In this document: one piece after another, positions 29,592 through 38,049 of the stretch
How the letters are laid out: each line of letters begins with the position of its first letter
Position numbering within the stretch: position 1 is the first letter of the stretch
From: Cyanophora paradoxa
Lineage: Eukaryota > Glaucocystophyceae > Cyanophorales > Cyanophoraceae
DNA: 64,000 nt
Direction: 5' to 3'
NCBI GenBank assembly: GCA_004431415.1
Contig: QPMI01000068.1
Location: 124,001 to 188,000 of the forward strand
The notes under the pieces: generated by a model
Told to the model about the DNA's origin: nothing
Databases searched by the model: none
Seen by the model: the letters and a program-made list of their open reading frames with translations, nothing else
Position numbers and translations under genes: made by a program

Positions 29592-30323
29592 TTAAAGCCA
29601 AACTCTCCGCTTGTATACTGTTGGTGCTACGGCTTTCTCTACTTCCGCTTTGGTAGCGCCAGGCTCTATGGTTCCCTTCTTTTTGGTATTCATTTCATCC
29701 ACCGCTTGCTCATCTATTTGTGTCTCTTTCTTCCGAATAAATTGAGTATCAGGAAGTCCCGTAATACCCATTCGGAAAACCTCTTTACGTAACATCTCCT
29801 TCATTTTAGCGCGTTCTTTCTTCTCCATTACATACTGTTCCAGCGCACTCGACTTAGCTTCGAGATCACGTAGTTTAGCGGTCATTGTGTCCCATTCAGC
29901 CTTTGGCATTCGGTGGACGTTTTGAGTCGGAGCGACTTTATAAGTTACTTCTCCCGCCATCGATTGTATAACCTTGTCTGATTCTTTCGAAACACCTTGA
30001 CCTTTGCAGGCAAGTGCAAGATCTTGTAGACCAAGACCGCGATCATCGGCGGCACCGATAATACGACGCGCACCCTCACCGACCGCCTTCATCTTCGATG
30101 CATCCGGTGATACATTGAGTGTTTCACTTGTCGATGCTTGCGGTGCTTTGTCCGCCGGCGATTCTTCATAAGCAGCATTTAAAGGATCTTCTTCGGGTTG
30201 CGATGGTTTCACTTGATTAACTCCGTCAAATTTCATAGGTGTAGTATTAAGTGATCCGTAACTTTCACCACCGGAATATGAAATAGCCCCAGCGGGGACA
30301 CCTACTTTACGTTTTGGCGGCAT
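29592..30323 (-). CDS. 243-residue charged, coiled-coil protein, intact copy D
   Basis: The product starts MPPKRKVGVPAGAISYSGG, with a basic N-terminus, then a disordered acidic/Pro/Ser region (about 30-70). A helical part with a probable coiled coil follows (KAEWDTMTAKLRDLEAKSS, then MEKKERAKMKEMLRKEVFRM). The C-terminus ends YKRRVWL. There is no enzymatic motif. Position between the ATPase and the small RRxSVD gene suggests a virion or assembly protein, possibly DNA-binding. ATATAGTTAAAGATACA directly precedes the ATG. This is the only copy with an unbroken frame. Confidence 0.65.
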   Translation of the reverse strand: MPPKRKVGVPAGAISYSGGESYGSLNTTPMKFDGVNQVKPSQPEEDPLNAAYEESPADKAPQASTSETLNVSPDASKMKAVGEGARRIIGAADDRGLGLQDLALACKGQGVSKESDKVIQSMAGEVTYKVAPTQNVHRMPKAEWDTMTAKLRDLEAKSSALEQYVMEKKERAKMKEMLRKEVFRMGITGLPDTQFIRKKETQIDEQAVDEMNTKKKGTIEPGATKAEVEKAVAPTVYKRRVWL

Positions 30324-30351
30324 TGTATCTTTAACTATATGGAAGATATTT

Positions 30352-31134
30352 TTAAAGTCCTCTCTTATATCGCATCAATTTATTCGAATGAACAGCGCTT
30401 TTAATCTCTTTTGGCGCTTCCTCCTTCTCGGGCGGTTTTAATTCGTCTTCTTTCTTTTTAGGTTTGCGATGGAACCGTGGGAATCCAAAGTTTTTAACGA
30501 GATCCGCTTTATCTACATAATACTTTACCGAATAATCAGCGGATGACCAAATGAGAAACTGATATGAATGAACGTATTCCTCAAACATCTTATAAAAAGC
30601 GTCTTTATCACGCATTATATTGTATTCTTCCTCAATTGCTTCAAGTTCTTTTCGATTAGCGGCGCTAAGAAACATTGCATAATCCGAATTAACGCGAATA
30701 GTGGAAGAAACCTTACGCAGTTTCTGAGTTATGCAGATGCAGGACACCATACTATGGCGTCCACGCGAATATACAGAGCCAATTATTTTATCACGGGTTA
30801 GGTCTACTAACTCATTATCTATCAAATCATCCAGGATAATACACAATTGGTTAACGGGTTCCCCTTTCTCTATTTTCTCTTGTCTTTCATCGAGAAGTTT
30901 AGCGATGTAAGGCGCATCCCATTTACCGAGCTGTAATGTAGCGACATTATCCCAGAAATGATTAAAGCTAGTTCCACTTATAACTAAAACTACATCTAAC
31001 TTTTTAGCATCGTGTAACTGTTTTAACCAATACTTTACCGCTTCCGACTTACCAGTAGCCGATTTTCCGATTGCAAGGACGCGAAAAGGTGGTTTTATCA
31101 TTTCAGCGGCATTAAACTCTTCTAAATCCGCCAT
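30352..31134 (-). CDS. A32-type DNA packaging ATPase, copy D
   Basis: This is an intact second copy of the packaging ATPase with the same motifs as copy B (Walker A GKSATGKS, Walker B CIILDDLID). MADLEEF at 31134 is the preferred start. An 82-base leader separates it from the upstream capsid gene. Confidence 0.9.
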   Translation of the reverse strand: MADLEEFNAAEMIKPPFRVLAIGKSATGKSEAVKYWLKQLHDAKKLDVVLVISGTSFNHFWDNVATLQLGKWDAPYIAKLLDERQEKIEKGEPVNQLCIILDDLIDNELVDLTRDKIIGSVYSRGRHSMVSCICITQKLRKVSSTIRVNSDYAMFLSAANRKELEAIEEEYNIMRDKDAFYKMFEEYVHSYQFLIWSSADYSVKYYVDKADLVKNFGFPRFHRKPKKKEDELKPPEKEEAPKEIKSAVHSNKLMRYKRGL

Positions 31135-31216
31135 GGTGTTGTAGATCTTCTTAATAAAGATAGATAAAAATAACGAAATATGACTAAATAATGGTAACAA
31201 ACACATACACTGTTTA

Positions 31217-32614
31217 TTAGAGATTGACTCGCCTTAATCCGTCGCGGTCCGCTATGAGCATCGTGTGCATGAGAGCGCGCACGTTAACAGTAAGGCGCAT
31301 GTTTTGTGGGACGTAGAGGGTTAGGAAACTTGATGAGGAGTTAGTTAGATCGACATAACCACTTTGGGCGATGTTACGAATCGCCTTCTCTCCGTCCAGA
31401 CAGAAAGGCAGACCGGACAGGACATAGCGGTTAGCTTCCTTGTCCATGTTAGAACACTTGAATGCATCGGCGATGAGTTCCGCACCTTTGAGGAGTGGGA
31501 TAGGCTCCGTGGAATAAAGACGCTGTCCGTTAATCTCCACCGTGTATGTGATATCCTTCGAGTCCGCATATGTTTTAAGGACACTGTGGGAGCCGCTGTT
31601 ATCCTGACCAGTTTTAAGGTAATCACGAACCGAGAATAGAAGAGCGAAAGCAAGCCCCGACATTTGGCTAATGTTAATACGGTTAGGTTGGTTATTGCCG
31701 TTGGCGGCAACATCGAAAGCATCGACGTAGCCGATGTCGATAGCCGGAATCGCAATACCAGTAGTCTTAACCTTTTCAATGACCGTAGCAAACAGCTCAT
31801 CGGAAACATTGACGGCATGCATGTAAAGGCGTGGGTTGGTGATCATAATAGTATCCACAGGTGCAGATGATGGAATGGACAGACCGGTAATGGTTCCAGT
31901 TGTGATGTTTTGACCAACATTGGCAAGAGTTACACCGGTGGCGCTTCCGAGACCATCATTAGCGGTTTGATCGGCAGCAGCTCCGACAACCGGAAGAGCG
32001 CGACCACCATAAGAAGTCTCAATGAATCCACCCTTAGCGGGGTCACGGAACCATGCGGTAACTACCATTTCCCCTGAGAGCGCGCCAAGGGGTAGATAGC
32101 TATTTAACCACGGCACCGGGATTTCCACAAAGAATGATCCACCAAGTCGGTTAGTTCCGTGTTGTGGGATGCCGTGTAGGAAGCCAGCCGAACGTTTCTT
32201 TTTCGCTAGCTGATCCTCCGAATAGTAAACCAGAGGGAAGTGAGCGAGGAAATCAGAAGGCACAGTGAAAAGGTAAGAGCCATACGAGATTTCGAGACGC
32301 TCTACGAGAGCGCCGACGGGGCGGACATAACCATTACGAACCAAATCGGTATCACCGATGAAACCCGCAATTTCGCTAAGATCAAAAGCGAGTTCCAGCT
32401 TACCGATAAAGTTGTAACGTGGGAGTTTGAAACTTACTCGTTGCGCAGCGTTGTTAGGGAAGGTTGTCGATGGGCTAACAGTAACGAGAACGGGTTTAGT
32501 CTTCGATTCCAGACCAAGCATAAGCGAGTTATCGAGGAAGAACGCCTTCGCCTCTTCGGGGGTGGTTAGCGCCTCTTTGAGGGAAAGACGTTGGAGGGTT
32601 GTTGTGACGTCCAT
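31217..32614 (-). CDS. major capsid protein (double jelly-roll candidate), intact copy D
   Basis: The 465-residue product begins MDVTTTLQRLSLKEAL and is rich in beta-type segments: VLVTVSPSTTFPNNAAQRVS and KLELAFDLSEIAGF near the N-terminus, VERLEISYGSYLFTVP, then SFFVEIPVPWLNSYLPLGAL and EMVVTAWFRDPA. The pattern 'IP.PWF…S..LPL.AL…V.….FRD' is typical of double-jelly-roll capsid proteins of PLVs, virophages and large DNA viruses, where strands after a conserved Pro-Trp/Phe lead to 'lPl.AL'. It is somewhat short for a PLV capsid. Its neighbours (ATPase downstream, virion gene upstream) support the call. It is the only unbroken copy of three. Confidence 0.85.
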   Translation of the reverse strand: MDVTTTLQRLSLKEALTTPEEAKAFFLDNSLMLGLESKTKPVLVTVSPSTTFPNNAAQRVSFKLPRYNFIGKLELAFDLSEIAGFIGDTDLVRNGYVRPVGALVERLEISYGSYLFTVPSDFLAHFPLVYYSEDQLAKKKRSAGFLHGIPQHGTNRLGGSFFVEIPVPWLNSYLPLGALSGEMVVTAWFRDPAKGGFIETSYGGRALPVVGAAADQTANDGLGSATGVTLANVGQNITTGTITGLSIPSSAPVDTIMITNPRLYMHAVNVSDELFATVIEKVKTTGIAIPAIDIGYVDAFDVAANGNNQPNRINISQMSGLAFALLFSVRDYLKTGQDNSGSHSVLKTYADSKDITYTVEINGQRLYSTEPIPLLKGAELIADAFKCSNMDKEANRYVLSGLPFCLDGEKAIRNIAQSGYVDLTNSSSSFLTLYVPQNMRLTVNVRALMHTMLIADRDGLRRVNL

Positions 32615-32665
32615 GTTTTCTCTTTTACAATAATAAAATATAAAAATTCTGTGAATGATCCTTAA

Positions 32666-33676
32666 TTATCCAAAATTGCAAATCACCGGATAATTTGGGT
32701 GAGTTTCTCTCATTCTCATTTTGAAATACTCATAAATAGGATCACCGGCGGGTTCTTCACCATATCGGATCTCGAAAGTTAAATGGACAGGTTGCCCCTC
32801 GAAATCAATTAATTCGTTTTGAGCATTCACAATTTCTACGGACATTTGAGAGATTGCGAATGGTTTCCCGTAATACTTGTATAACGGGTTTGCTTCTGTT
32901 GAATTATAAACAACGTGTTCCGCAAAGTCTTTATCTTGCACCACGAGTTTATGGAAGTATCCAGATAGGAGACCATCGGCACATTGAACGAGGTCACCCA
33001 GTTCTTTTACTCTTACGAATAATACATTATCTTTGCAACTCTCAGTAGGGAATGTCGAGATGATACCATGAACATTAGCACCTGTAAAGATAGGATCATA
33101 TTCAGTTGAGTAAATATTAGATTTGATAAATCGGTTACCGGCTCTTCCGGCATCGAGACCAAGCATACGACCGTGTCGGTTTGATTTTTCAGCCATCGAA
33201 CTAGAAGGATCCTTAGCAGTTGTGAATGCTATGTAAAATTCATGAGGAGCATAGAATATTACGTGTTTCTCTACGGTATCCCATTTACACCTTATTTGAG
33301 GATCAGGTGTTAAACCAGCAAACCGAGTATTAATACGGTTTACTAATTCCTGATGCGTATGAATTACTAAGCTTCCGCTACTTTGACCGGGACGAATTGA
33401 GCGCCAAACATCAAAACCGGGAGCGGGAGCATTGGTAGAGTTGATCGCTGAATTAGCGATACTAAAATTAATAGTGAAAGAATCAGTAACTGTGACATCT
33501 CCGGGGACACTTTCATCGCTGATAAGAGGAATGGAGTTATAGAATTCCGCCGAAACAAGTCGGACAGCTCTTACATTCTCATACATCTTTGGTAATTCAG
33601 CGATAAACTTAGACGTCGGCGCATCGAGATTAGGAGCCTGTCTAAATGATGAAACTTCGACATATTCGACCGGCAT
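32666..33676 (-). CDS. 336-residue virion (penton-like) protein, copy D
   Basis: An intact copy matching copy B in length and sequence. Start MPVEYVEV at 33676 faces the plus-strand virion gene across 29 bases. Confidence 0.7.
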   Translation of the reverse strand: MPVEYVEVSSFRQAPNLDAPTSKFIAELPKMYENVRAVRLVSAEFYNSIPLISDESVPGDVTVTDSFTINFSIANSAINSTNAPAPGFDVWRSIRPGQSSGSLVIHTHQELVNRINTRFAGLTPDPQIRCKWDTVEKHVIFYAPHEFYIAFTTAKDPSSSMAEKSNRHGRMLGLDAGRAGNRFIKSNIYSTEYDPIFTGANVHGIISTFPTESCKDNVLFVRVKELGDLVQCADGLLSGYFHKLVVQDKDFAEHVVYNSTEANPLYKYYGKPFAISQMSVEIVNAQNELIDFEGQPVHLTFEIRYGEEPAGDPIYEYFKMRMRETHPNYPVICNFG

Positions 33677-33705
33677 GTTTCTTTAATCTATATTCATATA
33701 ATAAA

Positions 33706-34616
33706 ATGATTCGTCTTATCAATGTCGATAGTAGAGATCGACAACAAGGACAAAAAGAAAACTCTTATAGGGTTGCACTCACAAGACCAATAACCAAACC
33801 ACGGCAATGTCGCGTTTTGTATGCTGAGATTCCGAACAGTATATATAATTCAATAGGAACCGATTATATAACGATTCGTTATAATATCGATGGTGTTTAT
33901 ATAAATCAGCAACTGTTTCCATTACCGAGTGGTTACATAAATCAAGGACACTTTGGCGTGACACAACCATATAATTATGGTTTGAACTTTGCGGTTACTG
34001 AGAATATATTATTTAAGATCTACTACAATCCGACGACATACAAATTAGAGTTTTATAGTAATTTCGCTTTTGAACTCATCGCCGGAAATAATAGGATAGC
34101 TAAGTTATTGGGTCTCAGTGCAACAACATTATTAGGTAGCGCAGGACAGATAATAGATAATAATAGGTCTTTATATGCTCCCGAAAATATCTTATTTTAC
34201 GCGGGGACTCCGATAACACCAGATCACCCACAGTGGGGGATAACATTCGAGGGAGCGGAGTTAGTAGCGGCACCGATGGCTTTTAAAGCGGTTAGTCCAA
34301 AGATGGCGGACATGAACGCTGAACAATACATTTATATGCACATTAAAGAAATTGCCACATTTGCTTCGAACCATCATGTAGTTCCGAAATCGCAACCACA
34401 GAACCAAGGCGCAATTTTGCGTTTACAATTAAGTCAGGACATCGGAAAGTATATATACCATAGCGGAGAGCATGGCGAATACATAAAATAAACGATCGTA
34501 ATTTGGTGATTAATGAGTTAACGGTAGAATTTCGTGATTATTACGGTGATCTTGTTGATATGAACGGAATCGATAATTCGTTTGAGTTGGAGTTTTTAGC
34601 GTTAGGTATTGATTAG
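33706..34616 (+). pseudogene. 323-residue virion protein, copy D (frameshifted)
   Basis: This matches the intact copy B gene until one A is missing near 34488 (ACATAAAATAA here, ACATAAAAATAA in B). A stop follows immediately, so ~42 C-terminal residues are lost. Confidence 0.8.
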
Positions 34617-35320
34617 TCTTCTTTGTCATCGGTGAATGGGTCATGATCACCGAATATATCCACAAGTATTATATTATTATCATTTAGATCGGCTATATAC
34701 CATCCTGTTTCTTTTGTCCAAATTGCACCATGTTTATGTAGCAATTTACGGAGACTTTTACGGCTTCTGATGACTAAACCGAATTCTTCGAATTTATCAT
34801 GAACACTTGAAAGATCACGTTTAGGCACGTTTAGATAAACCCGACGGTCTAACTTTTCTCTTTCCAGCCGATGTGCAATATAATCAATTTCATGCCTTAC
34901 ACGAACCAGAAGAAAACATAATTCGTTTTGTAGCTCGATTTCATCATTGAAAACCTCCGTTAAATCCAAGATTTTGCGATAATGTGCAATGTTAACCCTT
35001 TCATCCTCTTCTATTTCATCATCATCCATACGACAAAACCTATTATCATAGGTATGAACATATACTTCTTTGGTATTTGACGGATAGTAACCAATAGATG
35101 AGATATGAGTAAGTTTAAGATCATCACCGAATCCATGCCGTCCGACTTGAATAGCATGACTAACTATATGCATTTGATCAAGATGAAACTTATCTATTTT
35201 AAGAATTTCTGAAAAAGCCGGGTTTCCTTCTATTTTAATATCGAAAACACGCCCTCTTATGTCATCAGCATCTCTAATAATACGTCTCGTTCCATCAGGT
35301 GCAATTTCGACGCGAGCCAT
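34613..35320 (-). CDS. 235-residue acidic hypothetical protein, copy D
   Basis: Same product as copy B, intact, overlapping by four bases the end of the convergent virion gene. No function is recognised. Confidence 0.65.
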   Translation of the reverse strand: MARVEIAPDGTRRIIRDADDIRGRVFDIKIEGNPAFSEILKIDKFHLDQMHIVSHAIQVGRHGFGDDLKLTHISSIGYYPSNTKEVYVHTYDNRFCRMDDDEIEEDERVNIAHYRKILDLTEVFNDEIELQNELCFLLVRVRHEIDYIAHRLEREKLDRRVYLNVPKRDLSSVHDKFEEFGLVIRSRKSLRKLLHKHGAIWTKETGWYIADLNDNNIILVDIFGDHDPFTDDKED

Positions 35321-35796
35321 CGTTACTTATCTCTTACACAGAAAATATTTTTCTTTCTTAACCCTCTATATCACAACTTCCTTAAATCAATTTGTGTAGC
35401 TCACGGGGCTTTCATTTTTCGCACGATATACAGTGAGACTTTCATTTTTACTGTCGATAAAATCAGGTTACCTGAGTGTTAAACGTCAAGGTTTTCGCAA
35501 AATATGAAAAAGTTAACGATAGAACAGACAGTAAAACAGGTTGCTGTAAGTGTTTATTGATGAACAACAAAACAATTATTTGTAAATACTCAATAAACTG
35601 ATTTACTGTTATATTTAAAGATCTCTTCTTGTAGCGGAGCGAAAGAAATGTAATATATCATCGTTAATAGAAGAGAGGATAATAGGTATCTTTGGTGGAT
35701 CTCCACATACGGAGAGACATAAAGTATCGAGATTTCCGACACGGTAATAAGTGGTAAAAGAAGATGTAACAGGTTAATTAATTGTGATTCAGTGTA
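35321..35796. other. intergenic region, copy D
   Basis: Nearly identical to 27831-28306. It holds two CTTTCATTTTT words and a TGTAACAGGTTAATTAATTG word, and no gene. Confidence 0.55.
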
Positions 35797-35889
35797 GTGT
35801 AACAGGTGTAACAGGTTCTCCCCAAAGTTCCAAGCCGCCGACCTCCTCCTAGGGGAAAGTTTGGGATGAACCCGTTACACCTGTTACAC
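35797..35889. repeat. palindromic TGTAACA element, right copy (inverted to 13.6 kb)
   Basis: The complete unit starts GTGTAACAGGTGTAACAGG and ends CGTTACACCTGTTACAC. It is the reverse complement of the element at 13625-13726. Similarity continues outward (ATTTTCAGTAAG here, CTTACTGAGAAT there). The pair encloses the helicase gene and all capsid blocks. Confidence 0.8.
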
Positions 35890-36220
35890 TAACCATTTTC
35901 AGTAAGAACCCAATAAAATAACATAATATCAGTCATAAATAATCATATAATATCATCAAGTATCATATAGTATCTTTCTTATAATATACACTCCGCTTCC
36001 CACGCAGCACATTGTAGTTGTTTACGTTATAATGCGGCGCCATATCAGCTCCATATTATCCTCGCATTATATCCAAAAGAACATTTTATTATTTTTCGAC
36101 GGAATTCCGTTAGAATTTCATACATATTTCTTTTGATACATTTTACATATTTTACATATTTTCAATCACAATACATACACATATTATTTCCATATCATTA
36201 TACACGATAATGCGTAATAT
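35890..36220. other. very AT-rich terminal region, no gene
   Basis: About 330 bases of low-complexity AT sequence with repeated TATCAT, ATAATAT and TTTTACATATTT words. No open frame stands out. It may be the untranslated end of the viral genome. Confidence 0.5.
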
Positions 36221-36518
36221 CACACATAGACAATGCCCGCGTTTTATCAGGAGGCGTGATATAATTTATCTAAGTTTAAAATCCACCTCAAATACAAATG
36301 ATTACGAGAGATAGAGGTAAAAGACATCGGAGATACGAGTAAATTAAGTTTAAGTAAGGGTTTGATTAGGATTATATATAAAATACGCACATAAAAGACA
36401 AGAATAAAGGATAAAATACACATAAATATCGTTAAATATGCAAGAAATATAGGTAAAATATAAACAAATTATAATTAAACTTAGCCGAGGGATAAAACGC
36501 GGGCATTGTCTATGTGTG
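36221..36518. repeat. 298-bp unit bounded by perfect 28-bp inverted repeats
   Basis: CACACATAGACAATGCCCGC… at 36221-36248 is repeated exactly in inverted form at 36491-36518. A second inner match (CTAAGTTTAA and its complement) lies a few bases further in on both sides. The interior is AT-rich and non-coding. The right end coincides with the switch to GC-rich host DNA. It could be the terminal structure of the virus or a small inverted-repeat transposon at its edge. No clear target duplication is visible. Confidence 0.8.
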
Positions 36519-36587
36519 GTACCTGTGCATGTGCAGGAGGACGACGAGAAGGAGGTCGAGGAGGAGGAGGATATCGATGACGAATAG
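36519..36587 (+). CDS. possible acidic C-terminal host exon at the element border
   Basis: Directly after the inverted repeat, one frame reads VPVHVQEDDEKEVEEEEDID and ends with a stop at 36585-36587. An acidic tail like this is common at the end of nuclear proteins, so a host gene may have been interrupted. The stretch is short and could be a purine-rich coincidence. Confidence 0.25.
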   Translation, partial: VPVHVQEDDEKEVEEEEDIDDE

Positions 36588-37098
36588 GATGTATCTTAGT
36601 CATTTGGGGGCCCTAGGCCTCTTACGTGCAGGGGGGCGCCTCCTTTCTGTCATTTTGTTAGGGTTCTCCAGTACCTGCGGAACTCCGTGCGGAACGTGCG
36701 GAGCTCCGGATCAGTTCCGGTTCCGGGTGGTCTGCCCGGAACTCCGTACGGAGCGGCAACCCTAGCGGCCGGTTGTCACGTGCACAGTGTGGGGCTGCTG
36801 GGGCACTGTGGGCCCAGTGTGGGGCCAGTGTGGGCATGCGTGCGCTCACTGCTCAGCTGCGCTGCGCATGCGCGTTCACGTGGCAGCCCACTGGCAGGCG
36901 CCGCCAGGCGGTGACAGCGGTGTTTTACTACTGGTCCGAACTCAAAGTGCCAATTGAGTATGAGGTCCGGAGTTTGAATAGGGGCTCCGTCGCGTACCGT
37001 GGACTCCGTAGTACGCTACTGGTACGTACCCGGTATACTAGGCTAGTACGGGGCCTCTATAGCTACAGCCACGGCTGCTGAGCCGCCTACAGGCAGCT
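36588..37098. repeat. host intergenic DNA with dispersed repeat R3, copy a
   Basis: Most of this stretch has no gene. Positions about 36861-36994 match 48902-49031 closely (TGGCAGCCCACTGGCAG…, GCCAATTGAGTATGAGGTC…), with scattered substitutions. Confidence 0.6.
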
Positions 37099-37415
37099 TC
37101 GGGATTTGCGCTCTCAATGCGTAAATCGAGTTTTGCGCCGACGGAATGCGAACAAAGAAGACCGTAGCCGAGCGCCAGGCACGAAAGAGCTGAGCGACTC
37201 GCTAGCCGCGGAAGCGGCGCGAGGCGAGCACGGGATTAGCAGCAGGCTGCTGCGAGCGCCCCTCAAGGGACTAGCTGAGCTAGCCGTTGGGCCGAGCCAG
37301 CGGGCTTGAAGCCGCCGAGCTCCGGGGGGTACGCTGATTCGGGGTTTCCCTTCACGCCCAGCTTCGCTCGCGGCCGCCCCAGGCCACGAAGCGACCAGCG
37401 GCGAAGCGAAATCGC
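37099..37415. repeat. dispersed repeat R2, copy a (317 bp)
   Basis: The 317 bases starting TCGGGATTTGCGCTCTCAAT are essentially identical to 47221-47537. Long frames exist on both strands but show no protein family, so it is treated as a repeat. Confidence 0.85.
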
Positions 37416-38049
37416 CACAGCCAGCACTGCAGTCACTCCTAAGCAGCCCTGTCGGACCGGCGGCCGCACTTCTCGGCCGTCCCTCCAATTGCACAGAGCT
37501 GACCAACTCTGCAGCACCACGGCTCGCCATAGCTGCAGTGGAGCGCGATCCCGCGGCAGCAACTGCGCATGCCTCGATGGCTGGCCGGCGCAAACCCTGT
37601 TCCCAGCGATCCTCCCGGAATCGGCCTCGGGCCCCGATTCACGCTTGAATCTGGTTCCTTACTGCCGTGCCGGTACGTGGATTCACGTCCGGGCCCGCCC
37701 GCCACGCTCGCATTCCGCGCGCGCTGGCTATCCCGGGGGCCCACCGTCAGTCCGCGGCCGCCGGCTTGCCTATACACTCTATATAAGCGTGTATTGAGAC
37801 CCGCCGCGCGATTCCTCCGGTTCCCTGACCAATTCCTGCACGCATGCTCCGGAGCTCCTCGGCGCTCGCACCGGACGTCGACACCGCCGCTGTGCCACGC
37901 CGGCGGAGCTCGCGCAGGACTGCCCCGGCCTGCTGGCGCGCGCGCTGCAGACCCACCGCGAAGTCGGGGCTTGGATCGTGCCTTACGCGTGATCCACCGA
38001 CGGACGGTGCCCAGCCGCTCGCGCGGCTCGGGGAGGCGACGGAGTACTA
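37416..38049. other. GC-rich host DNA, no gene recognised
   Basis: Overlapping open frames reflect GC richness. A TATATAAG word lies at 37780-37787, followed by cytosine-rich sequence, but no supported gene can be attached. Confidence 0.35.

Larger units (their letters stand above)
29173..35889. repeat. morphogenesis block copy D (complete)
   Basis: This is the second complete copy of the block, ending in a full palindromic TGTAACA element. Together with copy C it is a tandem duplicate of 20896-28379. It carries the only intact capsid gene. Confidence 0.9.
9060..36518. mobile_element. endogenous polinton-like virus (PLV) or relative
   Basis: This AT-rich block contrasts sharply with GC-rich host DNA on both sides and encodes a viral gene set: polymerase B, primpol-SF3 helicase, A32-like packaging ATPase, a capsid-protein candidate and related virion-protein candidates. 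Nearly all genes are on the minus strand. The morphogenesis block is present in two complete and two partial copies. The right edge coincides with a 28-bp inverted repeat ending at 36518. The left edge is less clear, between about 9060 and 9129. No integrase is visible, so the route of integration is unknown. The gene set is that of PLVs and polintons, and assignment to a named group needs capsid and ATPase phylogeny. Confidence 0.85.

Noticed and set aside
9060-36518. Integrase, transposase or maturation protease in the viral element
   Set aside because: I looked for tyrosine-recombinase, DDE and Cys-protease motifs in all substantial viral frames and saw none.
37780-37787. TATA box for a host gene near 37.8 kb
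   Set aside because: TATATAAG is present, but no supported coding region follows it.
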